From assembly GCF_030272615.1 (NCBI RefSeq), contig NC_081413.1:159586849-159650848 (forward strand): DNA of 64,000 bases, in the 5' to 3' direction. Made by a program: the position numbers and the translations under genes. The DNA is from Cryptomeria japonica. Its lineage: Eukaryota; Streptophyta; Pinopsida; Cupressales; Cupressaceae. The notes beneath the pieces were generated by a model. That model was not told where the DNA came from. It did not search any database and was given only the letters and a program-made list of their open reading frames with translations. Positions 48,948-58,490 of the stretch are shown here, in pieces (the stretch's first letter is position 1; each line of letters begins with the position of its first letter).

Positions 48948-49513
48948 AGCGGTCATATGAGTACTACGTGCATATGCAAGCTAAAGTACAGAAAGTAAAC
49001 ATCATTTGAAAAAGGATATATCCATAAGTTGTCGGACGAAGCCCCCAGCGGTATCTGCAGTACACAGTTAGGAACCGCACCCTACAAAACACACGTTAGA
49101 TCACAAAATCACCTAATGCTTACTAAGGAAAGTGATGAAATTTGTGAGTAGCTATATGCCCCCCTCTGTTTCGACTTGCTTATTAGGGAGGTGAAACAGG
49201 GTAGCATGTTTACTTACGACAAATTGTGTAAGAGAGTATTGATGAGGGATGTTCACTGAAAAGGCCTCATCAGAGCACTTTTTGGAACATCCCGAGAGTA
49301 GGGGAATGAAAATATGATTCCTATGCAACAAATGGTTCGAAAATCGCATCTCCCAAACTCAAGTTATGATGAAATGAGTGATAGAGGAAAATTAGGGTTT
49401 TGAAAGTAAAGGTAAAGGAATGAAAGTATATACCTTGAAAGTGACATTTGCATTTGTCACTTTGTTGATTTCTGAATATTGTTTATTGCAGCGGAGCCCA
49501 CATAGCCATCATC

Positions 49514-52099
49514 ATGCCTTCACGACGACCGGAGCGTCCCACGAGGATTGAGATCTTGTGACAGGCCGTGATCAACGACGAGCCACTGGATGAGGTGAGT
49601 TGACTGAACATTGACTTTTGATTTTCTGCATTTGACTTTCTGTGATCATTTGCGGGCCCTGGAATCTGACCGTGGGTCCCACACAGGGCTCCATGGTCCC
49701 TGTGGGGTGCCATGGTCCCTTCAGGGCACCATGGTCCCTGTGGGGCGCCATGGTCCCCTCAGGGCACCATGGTCCCCTCAGGGCACCATGGTCCCTGACA
49801 GGGCGCCATGGTCCCTGACAGGGCGCCATGGTCCCCTCAGGGCACCATGGTCCCTGACAGGGCGCCATGGTCCCTTCAGGGCGCCATGGTCCCAATCAGG
49901 ACTTGGCGAGAGATGTCAGGGTTAGCATACAATGTTCGACAGTTTGCATGAATGATTTTGATGATTGAGTACTGATTATAGTTATGTTTTTGTGTTGCAG
50001 GGTCTCCCATACATGAGAGAGCATACGGTGGGGCAGATTCTTCGTAGTTTGCGAGATTAGATTCCCCGGCTGACTCAAGCAGAGAGAGACACATTGTCGA
50101 TCGTGGGTTTATGGTCTATGATTCTTATGCCGCCCATTCGATTTCATCCTGCGATGCTAATGGCACTCATGGAGGGATGGGATCCTGACACATGCACGTT
50201 CCAGCTTCCAGTAGGGGAGATGACGGTGACACTTGAGGATGTGTACTGCATTCTTCGCCTACCGATCAGAGGAGCTACCGTGACATATGCGACCGATCGG
50301 TCAGTAGAGGATCATTAGAGGGAGCAGGTATATTGCATAGGGAGAGTTATGCCGAGTGAGACAAGAGGTCGTATCATGGTCAGCTGGCTCTTACATCCTA
50401 TAGGAGAGGTGCCCCTCATGAGACGTCTTATGATAGCCATCATTGCACTAGTCGTCTGCCCTAATGGGCGAGGTACGCACATGCATGGGGGTCTCACATG
50501 GTGCATCAGGGCTATGGAGAGACATAGGAGAATATATGCCTGGGGTCAGAGTATGCTTGCACATCTCTATCACGACCTCGAGGAGTATATTTTCGGACAG
50601 GGTTGCAGCTTGATGACATGCACACTTCTGCAGGTGTGGATATTTGAGCACTTTACATGCACCAGGCCTGTTGGCTATCCGATGAGTGTGGCTAGTGAGC
50701 GACCTAGGGTATTTGCTTATCCACTTACCAGCGAGTGGAGATTTGGAGATCTATTGCATTGGAGAGTGACATTTGACAGATTGACCACTGAGGTGACTGT
50801 ATGGAGACCATATCTGCGGATGCACAGATGGGATGGGATGGAGAGATAGTTAGCATGCGTACAGAGGAACCACCTTCTGAGAGGGCGATATCCACACATC
50901 ATAGTCCCATTCTACTTTGACCGAGTACGAAGGTAGTTTGGGCTAGAGCAGTGTGTTCCAGCCGATGTGCCCATCTATACTCGACACTCACGAGTCCTTC
51001 CCAGACCCAGAGTAGTAGCGAGACCTATGATAGATGATATCAAGATCACAGATATAGAGGGGTCCGACCAGGATGTGGTCATTGATTATGCTGCAGATCC
51101 CAGGGCACAGCGCAGGTATCTCTCATGGTTTATGAGATCATACCCAGGGCCTATCTTTCCACCAGATCACCCGACAGGCCATCCAGGCCCATGGAGACAT
51201 GGAGACTGAGATGAGGATCAGGGATCCAGGTCGGAGGAGGGAGAGGGTCATGAGGAGGCAGGAGATCCTGATCCACCCACAGGGGATCAACCTAGTGCCG
51301 AGGAAGAGGAGGATGATGACACAGATATAGATGAGGAGAACGAGGATGCAGGTGAGGATGCAGATGAGGATGAGGATGAGGATAGAGATGATGAGGAGGG
51401 GTTAGATGCCGGTCCCCATCATTCAGGAGATGATACCGTAGCCCTGGATCCTCCTCTTATTCCCCAAAAGGGGGAACATGAGGTGATACAGAGACCTGTT
51501 TCTAGTACGGGCCAGCCTACACCCATCGTGCACAGATTATTTGAGCGTGGGGAGCCTAGTAGTTCCCACTCACAGATGCTACCATATCACGATCCCTACT
51601 GGCGTGAGGGAGATCCAGGTATAGTAGGTTTATATTGATTGATTGATGTTTTGATGATATAAAATGGTACTAGTACATGATTTGTTCTACTGCTATAGCT
51701 AATGTGCAGGAGTGGCGTTCTCTGATCCAGCAAGCAGTGACAGATATCTCCACGATGGTGCAGATCCCTAGTTCCTCACAGGTTGCTTATAGACCTCAAG
51801 AGAACGCGGGTCGGCATGATGATTTGTTTTCCCCATTTCGAGTATAGGTAGAGATATGGAGGGAGAGAGAGCGAGCTCTATCAGAGGACCTTCAGCAGGC
51901 ACAACGTGATCTAGCAGTAGCTCAGGCCGAGGCTACCTCGTATCGTGTGATCCTTATGGATAGGGATCATAGGAGTTCCTCTCGGAGCCATTCACGATCT
52001 ATATCACGGTATACCCCTATGGGTCCACCTGCACAGCCGGATCAGGAGGGAGCTTCTAGTCTTCACTCTCCAGCCACCAGCCCTAGGGATATGAGATGA
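49514..52099 (+). pseudogene. Plant mobile domain (PMD) gene carried antisense in the Tat element
   Basis: Three exons, 49514-49594, 50001-51618 and 51699-52099, have GT-AG borders (GTGAGT, GTATAG; TTGCAG, CTATAG). Joined, they give 700 codons in one frame with six internal stops (one in exon 1, four in exon 2, one in exon 3). Each stop could come from CAG or CGA by one C-to-T change. The PMD part has GWDPDTCTFQLPVGEMTVTLEDVYCILRLPI, then RRLMIAIIALVVCPNGRG and IYAWGQSMLAHLYHDL. An acidic tract (about 51210-51420) and a short coiled coil with an Arg/Ser tail follow. Host PMD proteins (MAIN, MAIL1) act in the nucleus in silencing and development; what element-borne ones do is not established. 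The decayed relative lies at 12240-14749. Confidence 0.8.
49691..49893. repeat. Tandem array, 11 copies of a 19-20 bp CCATGGTCCC unit
   Basis: The CCATGGTCCC word occurs 11 times with a period of 19-20 bp. Linkers alternate between CTGACAGGGCG, CTCAGGGCA and CTGTGGGG types. It sits in intron 1 of the PMD gene. The same GGCGCCATGGTCCC phrase occurs once in each LTR of the element (about 48551 and 59771). Confidence 0.85.
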
Positions 52100-52159
52100 T
52101 CTTATGATGTAGAGTAGGTCACATTTTGGATGTGTAGTGACCTACCTTTGTATATTGAT

Positions 52160-52160
<1 letters not shown>

Positions 52161-52246
<86 letters not shown>
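52161..52246. repeat. (CA)43 microsatellite
   Basis: Uninterrupted CA dinucleotides followed by a short TATATAT run. It lies between the convergent ends of the PMD gene (52099) and pol (52764). Long cysteine/valine or threonine/histidine frames across it are artefacts. Confidence 0.95.
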
Positions 52247-52253
<7 letters not shown>

Positions 52254-52763
52254 GCTTCTTTGTCTCAAATGTGTTATCTTTAATGTCTAAAAACAATGGG
52301 TATTTTGATTAAAGTTAATACATTTGGTAGATGTACATCTATGTTCCGAATTTAATTTCCATGTGATTGATTTCTCAATGCTCCATGATTAAATTGATAC
52401 ATGTGCGACTTAATTAAAATATTTGATCAAGTACTACATTGATGATAGGGAAGAAAAATATGTGTTAAGCCTAAGAATCATATAACTAATGTGATTTAAT
52501 TTGAATTTAAACACAACATGACACGATTCAACTTAACACATAAAGATATTGTATAATATGCCAACATAATGAAAAATGTAAATCTTTCATAAAATGAATT
52601 CAAGACAAACCATAAAGTAAAGAAACACGCTTGTCAGGAACGAAGCAATATAGATTAAATAAAACATCATTTAATTCCATTTTCTCTAACAAAGATATGC
52701 TAACATATTATCCAATTTTGAAGAAGTGAGAAAGGAAATAGATGAATGATAAGGAATGAGGAA
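52247..52763. other. AT-rich spacer between PMD and pol 3' ends
   Basis: No frame, hairpin or repeat stands out. It probably contains 3' ends of both convergent transcripts. Confidence 0.4.
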
Positions 52764-55700
52764 TTAAGCATAGTATCTACGCAAGTGCATAGCGTTTATA
52801 GGGTCTTTAAGAGACTTACCATCTACACTCGCTATTTTGTAAGCACCTGATCCATAATCTTTAATAACGATATACGGTCCAAACCAATTAGGACTAAATT
52901 TTCCCTTTTCTTCAGGTAAGGCATTCACATTGCGTTGATTCTCATAGAGCACTAAGTCACCCACTGAGAAGGAACGTTGAATAACCTTATCATTATAACT
53001 TCGTTGTAAAGTTTTGTGATACGCTTGAATATGCTCAAGAGCATTTATATGCTGTTCATCAAGCATCTCAAGCTGTTGAAGTCTTTGTTCTCTATAAGTG
53101 TCATCATCTACTATACCTTTGAGAGAAACTCTAAGTGATGGAATCTCTAATTCTAAAGGCATAATAGCATCAGCACCATAAACAAGATTATAAGGTGTAG
53201 TTCCGATAGCAATTCGTATGCTTGTTCGGTAGGCCCAAAGAGCATAAATTAGCTGAGTACTCCAATCCTTACCATGCTTATTCACGGTTTTACGAAGAAT
53301 TTGTTCAATTATCTTATTGGATGATTCGGCTTGACCATTTGATTGAGGATAGTATGGTGTAGAAAATCGATGTTTGATATGATACTTCTCGAGGAATTTC
53401 TTCATGCCCTTGTTCTTAAATGATGTCCCATTATCAGAGATTATAGTGGAAGGTATCCCAAATCGAGAAATAATGTTTTCTAGAAGAAATCGACAAATCA
53501 CTTCAGCAGTAGTAGAGCGAAGGGGAATGGCTTCTACCCACTTTGTAAAGTAATCTGTTGCGGTTATAATGAAAGTATGTCCTTGAGATGAAGGAGGGGA
53601 CATTTTACCGATAAGATCCAGCCCCCATGCAGAGAAAGGCCAAGAAGCTACATGAGAACGAAGTTCTTGGGCAGGAGCATGAATCAAATTATTGTGTTGT
53701 TGACATTGATGACATTTCTTAACAAATGAAAAAGAATCCTGCTGCATAGTTTGCCAATAATATCCCATACGATGCAATCTTTGAACCAAGGATTTGCCTC
53801 CAAAATGCCCCCCACAGGCACCTAAATAGGCCTCTTCAAGGGCAATAGGGATTTCCGATTTGTTAAGACAACGAAGGAGAAGACCGTTATAACCCCTTCG
53901 GTAAAGAACATTAGAAAGAATGATATATCTAGCGGACAACTTGCGAACTCTAGCCCTAGTGTTCCTATTAGCGGAATCAGGAAAGGTACCATCAATCAAG
54001 TATCTTACGATATGTGAATACCATTCATCTGAGTCTATAAAGTCACAACATGTCACCAAGCTAGAATCATCTACAATAGCTGGAGAAATAAGGTTGTGAA
54101 TAAAAAATTTAAGATCAACTATAGGGTCCTCTAAAGATATCAAAGAAGCCACACATGCCATTGCGTCCGCATGTTGATTATCTTTTCGAGGAACAGGTTC
54201 CATGGTGTAAGAATCAAATTTTTGTAACAAAGAGATAGCAAGGTCTTTATATTGTGATAATTTGTCTTGTTTCGCTTGATATAGTCCTGTTACTTGTCTT
54301 ATAATCAGTTGAGAATCTCCAAAAATATGTATGTGTTTTATATTCAAAGCTAAGGCTGCCTTTATTCCTGCTATAAGAGCCTCATACTCAACAATGTTAT
54401 TGGTACATAGGAAATTGAGACGATAAGATAAGGGAATGGACTTCTTTGTAGGAGAAATCAAAACAACCCCTGCCCCTGATCCTATACGACACTTAAAGCC
54501 ATCAAAGTATAACTCCCAAGTTTCATCTTTCTCTGTACAAAGAATGAAGTCGTCAGGAAAAGACTCAGGGTTAGGGAAGGAGAAAGGTGAAGGGGCCTCA
54601 ACTAGGTGATCGGTCAACACTTGCCCTTTAATTGCTCTTTGTGAAACAAATTTAAGGTCAAATTCAGTTAACATCATAACCCACTTAGCTAGGCGTCTTG
54701 ATAAATCAGTTTTAGAGAAAAGATGCTTCAAAGGATCAAACTTTACCATGACGTGGACTTCTGAATTTAAGAGATAATGTCTCAATTTCTGAGTCGCAAA
54801 CACCAAGGCCAAGCATTGTCTTTCTATCGCAGAATATCGGGTCTCATAATCGAGTAAGGTATGACTTATATAATAAACCGGACACTCCTTACCATCTTTA
54901 TCATGTTGTGCCAATAATGCTGCAAGAGCATGAGAGGAAGTAGCTGTATAAAGAAGAAAGGGTTTAGAAGGTTCGGCCGGTCGAAGGATAGGAGGATTAG
55001 CTAGATACACTTTTAAATCTTCAAATGCTTGCTGACAATCTTCATTCCATTTAAAAGTGATAATCTTTTTGAGAAGTTGAGTAAAAGGAAAAGTACGATC
55101 CGCAAGTTGAGATACAAACCTACGAATAGCTTGAATCCTTCCTTGTAAGCTTTTGAGTTGAGACACATTTCTAGGAGGTGGCATGTTGACAATAGCATCT
55201 ATTTTCTTAGTATCCACCTCAATCCCATGATGCGAAACTATGAATCCTAATAGTTTTCCACTATCCACACCAAAAACACATTTTCGGGGATTCAAGCGCA
55301 TGTGATATTTACGAAGTCTTTCAAAGATTTGACGAAGGATTTTAATATGATCTATGCGAAGAATGGATTTGGCCAAAATGTCATCAACATAATCCTCTAA
55401 AATCTTATGCATATAATCATGAAAGATAAGGGTCATCGCTCGTTGATAAGTTGCACCGGCATTTTTAAGTCCAAAAGGCATCATTATCCAACAAAACGTA
55501 CCCCAAGGAGTGGTGAAAGCGGTTTTGAATTGATCTTGAGAGTTAATGTAAATTTGATTGTATCTTGAAAAACCATCCATGAAGGATAACAAGGCATGTC
55601 CTGCCGTAGAATCAACTATCATGTCAATGTTTGGAAGAGGGAAATCATCTTTTAAAGAAGCCTTATTTAAATCTTGAAAATCGGTACACATTCTTATTTT

Positions 55701-57281
55701 ATTATCTGGTTTAGCCACAGCGACAATATTTGAAATCCACGGGGAATAATCAATAGGGCGGATAAATCCAGCCTCCAATAACTTTTCAATCTCAGCCTTA
55801 ACAAGCAGAGCCACCTTAGGATTCATTTTTTGAATCTTTTGTTTCACGGGCTTAGCATCAGGAACTAAGACAATATTATGAGTAACAATCTTAGGATCTA
55901 TACCAGGCATGTCAGAGTATGTCCAAGCAAAGATCTCGGGGAATTCACGCAGTAAATCTTCATATTGTTTTTGTTCCTCTTCATCCAAACATTTTCCAAT
56001 TTTAATAACTTTTTCTTCATTGCAAGGATCCATCTTAACATCAGTGGTGTCACTTATGAGAAGATTACTTTGTTGAGGAGTATCCTTTAACTGAGGGAAT
56101 TCTTTCACAATCTCATCATTATCAATCTCTTTTCCAAAATAGGCTTCAGTGTTCAAACAATAAGGGAGTCCCCTATTGTGATGATAACGAGGAAGAGTAT
56201 CATATGCTCCTAAAAACTTAGCTAAAGCATCATCGGTAGGAAAAACATCCAAAGCACAGGCACACGAAGGATCCTCATCAATGTACTCGGGGTGTTGCAT
56301 TGATAGAGATGTAGAAATAGCATTAACACTAATACATGGTCTCTTAGAAGCTTTAGTGTGCTTGTAGGGATTATAGCCAAGTCCAAAGGCATAATTGTGA
56401 AGATTATTCTCTAGAGGAACCTTTATCCCTTGTTCGTGAGTGCCACAACCATTTCCATGATACCCATGCTTAGCAAAAATGCGAAAACCATGACCATAAT
56501 GATCAGCCATTTCAGAAAGAGAAGGCGGTTTTTCATAAGACAAAGAATCAAACTCTTCAGAATTAGAGGTGTGAGGAGAAGAAGTTTGAGAAGAGGCCAC
56601 AAAATTATTGCTCATAGGCTCAGGTAATGTTGATTGATTTTTAGCTTCTTCCTTCTTTTCAAATTTAAGCTCTCTAGAAAGAACCTTATATTCACCTACA
56701 AAGGTGGGATTAAAATCAAGGGATCCCCAATCGTCGTCTGCAAGAACCTTCTCAGGATCAAAATCCTTCTTATGTGTAGTTTCAAGTCGAGAAGAGTCTT
56801 CTTCAGGAGCTCCAGACTCATCCAAAGAATTTTGATCATCAGAGAGCAAGGATTCATCGATAGGTATCTTATTTAAAGAGTCATCACTAGACGAGGAAGG
56901 CTTAGAAGAACCCCCTTTGGAAGTAGATGTTTGTAAACAAGCTTGGAAATTAGTATCACCTATCAAGGTATATGTCTTATTGTTATAGATAAATTTAACT
57001 TGTCTGTGCAATGTAGAGGGGATAGCTTGCATACTGTGAATCCAAGGTCTCCCTAATAACAAGTTGTATGTTAGATTTCCCGACATAACATGGATAGGAG
57101 TAGGCAAAGTAACAGGCCCCACTGTGATGGGTAAGGTAATAGTACCTAATGAAGTTTTAGCCACATTATCAAAGCCTCGAATAGGACGAGAGTCCAACTC
57201 AATTAGGGATGTATCCACATTCATCTTATGCAAAAGATTAATGCTACACACATTAAGACCAGAGCCATTATCTACTAGTGT
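52764..57281 (-). CDS. Tat pol: protease, G-patch, RT, two RNase H, integrase
   Basis: One open frame of about 1505 codons after the TGA at 57284-57282. Domains, in residues counted from 57251: protease active site DNGSG just before residue 1 and ILLGRPW-like motif at about 65-72 (NLLLGRPWIHS). A G-patch follows at about 246-292 (HGFRIFAKHGYHGNGCG). RT has YVDD near 620. A native RNase H follows with its first catalytic Asp lost (LYTATSSHA). The second, archaeal-like RNase H starts YFDG near 914 and keeps its acidic residues (EYEAL, GDSQL, NQHADA). Integrase has an HHCC finger near 1150-1187 and D, D, E in LDLIGK, SDNG and NGQAE, and the protein ends MHLRRYYA. All needed residues except those of the native RNase H look present. 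No separate start codon is evident; it would be made from the gag frame. Confidence 0.9.
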   Translation of the reverse strand, partial: TLVDNGSGLNVCSINLLHKMNVDTSLIELDSRPIRGFDNVAKTSLGTITLPITVGPVTLPTPIHVMSGNLTYNLLLGRPWIHSMQAIPSTLHRQVKFIYNNKTYTLIGDTNFQACLQTSTSKGGSSKPSSSSDDSLNKIPIDESLLSDDQNSLDESGAPEEDSSRLETTHKKDFDPEKVLADDDWGSLDFNPTFVGEYKVLSRELKFEKKEEAKNQSTLPEPMSNNFVASSQTSSPHTSNSEEFDSLSYEKPPSLSEMADHYGHGFRIFAKHGYHGNGCGTHEQGIKVPLENNLHNYAFGLGYNPYKHTKASKRPCISVNAISTSLSMQHPEYIDEDPSCACALDVFPTDDALAKFLGAYDTLPRYHHNRGLPYCLNTEAYFGKEIDNDEIVKEFPQLKDTPQQSNLLISDTTDVKMDPCNEEKVIKIGKCLDEEEQKQYEDLLREFPEIFAWTYSDMPGIDPKIVTHNIVLVPDAKPVKQKIQKMNPKVALLVKAEIEKLLEAGFIRPIDYSPWISNIVAVAKPDNKIRMCTDFQDLNKASLKDDFPLPNIDMIVDSTAGHALLSFMDGFSRYNQIYINSQDQFKTAFTTPWGTFCWIMMPFGLKNAGATYQRAMTLIFHDYMHKILEDYVDDILAKSILRIDHIKILRQIFERLRKYHMRLNPRKCVFGVDSGKLLGFIVSHHGIEVDTKKIDAIVNMPPPRNVSQLKSLQGRIQAIRRFVSQLADRTFPFTQLLKKIITFKWNEDCQQAFEDLKVYLANPPILRPAEPSKPFLLYTATSSHALAALLAQHDKDGKECPVYYISHTLLDYETRYSAIERQCLALVFATQKLRHYLLNSEVHVMVKFDPLKHLFSKTDLSRRLAKWVMMLTEFDLKFVSQRAIKGQVLTDHLVEAPSPFSFPNPESFPDDFILCTEKDETWELYFDGFKCRIGSGAGVVLISPTKKSIPLSYRLNFLCTNNIVEYEALIAGIKAALALNIKHIHIFGDSQLIIRQVTGLYQAKQDKLSQYKDLAISLLQKFDSYTMEPVPRKDNQHADAMACVASLISLEDPIVDLKFFIHNLISPAIVDDSSLVTCCDFIDSDEWYSHIVRYLIDGTFPDSANRNTRARVRKLSARYIILSNVLYRRGYNGLLLRCLNKSEIPIALEEAYLGACGGHFGGKSLVQRLHRMGYYWQTMQQDSFSFVKKCHQCQQHNNLIHAPAQELRSHVASWPFSAWGLDLIGKMSPPSSQGHTFIITATDYFTKWVEAIPLRSTTAEVICRFLLENIISRFGIPSTIISDNGTSFKNKGMKKFLEKYHIKHRFSTPYYPQSNGQAESSNKIIEQILRKTVNKHGKDWSTQLIYALWAYRTSIRIAIGTTPYNLVYGADAIMPLELEIPSLRVSLKGIVDDDTYREQRLQQLEMLDEQHINALEHIQAYHKTLQRSYNDKVIQRSFSVGDLVLYENQRNVNALPEEKGKFSPNWFGPYIVIKDYGSGAYKIASVDGKSLKDPINAMHLRRYYA

Positions 57282-58310
57282 TCATCTTATAGCAGTGTCT
57301 TTCATGATAACCACAATCATCAAGGGATCATATTGATGTTGAATTTCACTAGTAGGCAACTCATCTTGGGTAAACACAATTTGAGCTTTAGGATTCATCA
57401 CAAAGTTAACCAAAGATGCTATATTACTAGATGTATTCGGTGGAGGAACATTCAAATCTTTCAAGGCATCTTGTAACATTCCATGATGAGCAGAAGAAGT
57501 TTGAATCAAATCCCAAAGGGATATCTTAGTAGGGGTAACTTTAAGTTGTTCTATGAGATCATATTCCTTACTAAGAACTTGTGAAATACGTGGAGCTTGT
57601 GGAAGAATTGGTTGAGGATTCGGAAGAGAAACTGGAATAACAGGAGGAGGACTAGGCTGCCTATTATTTCTGGTATGATAAGTATGGGAAACCGCATGAT
57701 AACTCTCCCTAGTTATTTGCTTGGCATAACTATAAGGACTTATAGGTTTTCTTCCTTGCACAGTGATGATTGGTTTATTCGGAGTACGAAAGGAATCATG
57801 ATCATACCCTCCTTGGACAGTAAGGAGAGGTGATTTAGGAACTTGAAAGGTGGGAGAAGGATAAGCACCTTGGACTTCAAAGAGAGGCTTATTATGCTCA
57901 TTCAAGTTTATCATGTTAACCAATTTAGAAGTCTTGTTCTTGTTTAAAGATTTTGATAAAGCCACAAAGTCATCAAGAGCATCATCCAACAAAGTATGAT
58001 CATAGCTATCAAAAGGTTTATCTTTTGGTTCAAAAGGAGATATCTCTTCATAGAGAGGATTGTTGAAAACAACCATGTTACTAGATTTAGTGGAAGAGTT
58101 GATAGGAATGTACCCTTGAGAGGAACCATTCGACTTATCTTTCTCACCACACCTAAATGACATAGTAACAAGGTTTATGAATTTTTGGTAAAATGAAGGT
58201 TTGGCATCTTTAGGGTTCAAAAACTCATCTAAAGCTTCATCTAATTCATCTTGGCTATACTCATAATAATCATCATAAGCATGAACATTTTGCAAATAAA
58301 AGTCTGACAT
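57282..58310 (-). CDS. Tat gag-like N-terminal ORF lacking capsid core
   Basis: 342 residues starting about 180 bp inside the 5' LTR, closed by a single TGA in frame with pol. The N-terminus is acidic (YDDYYEYSQDELDEALDEFL). The middle has three short VQGxYPSP/VQGGYDHD/VQGRKPIS-like repeats and a Pro-rich stretch. The C-terminal 110 residues (EYDLIEQLKVTPTKISLWDLI … MLQDALKDLNVP … TQDELP) are the linker normally found between the gag zinc knuckle and protease. I see no Retrotrans_gag capsid helices and no CCHC knuckle, so this is not a standard gag. It may be a deleted form that needs capsid from another element. Confidence 0.7.
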   Translation of the reverse strand: MSDFYLQNVHAYDDYYEYSQDELDEALDEFLNPKDAKPSFYQKFINLVTMSFRCGEKDKSNGSSQGYIPINSSTKSSNMVVFNNPLYEEISPFEPKDKPFDSYDHTLLDDALDDFVALSKSLNKNKTSKLVNMINLNEHNKPLFEVQGAYPSPTFQVPKSPLLTVQGGYDHDSFRTPNKPIITVQGRKPISPYSYAKQITRESYHAVSHTYHTRNNRQPSPPPVIPVSLPNPQPILPQAPRISQVLSKEYDLIEQLKVTPTKISLWDLIQTSSAHHGMLQDALKDLNVPPPNTSSNIASLVNFVMNPKAQIVFTQDELPTSEIQHQYDPLMIVVIMKDTAIR

Positions 58311-58469
58311 TTTGAAATGAAAGTTGCATGAAAATTAAACACACAATGCAAAGAAACACACTCTTCTTTTTTTTTTTTTTCTTTTTTCTTTTTAATGAAA
58401 ATGAAATGAAAACACACTAAATCTAGATCTAGATCTAACAAATGCAATGCAAGAGGAAGCAATGATAGA

Positions 58470-58487
58470 TTCACATCGGGTTCACCA
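58470..58487 (-). other. Tat primer binding site, probably tRNA-Trp type
   Basis: On the element strand TGGTGAACCCGATGTGAA lies three bases inside the 5' LTR. Its complement ends CGGGTTCACCA preceded by GATTCACAT, which fits a tRNA acceptor strand plus T-arm, with the G-C pair closing the T loop. From memory this resembles the 3' end of plant tRNA-Trp; the tRNA identity is an inference. Confidence 0.6.
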
Positions 58488-58490
58488 AAA

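Noticed and set aside
49572-49925. 104-107 aa frames rich in GPWRPEGT or HGPLRAPWS repeats
   Set aside because: They are readings through the CCATGGTCCC tandem array in the PMD intron.
52102-52312. 60-64 aa open frames with long Cys-Val or Thr-His runs
   Set aside because: They are translations of the (CA)43 microsatellite on both strands.
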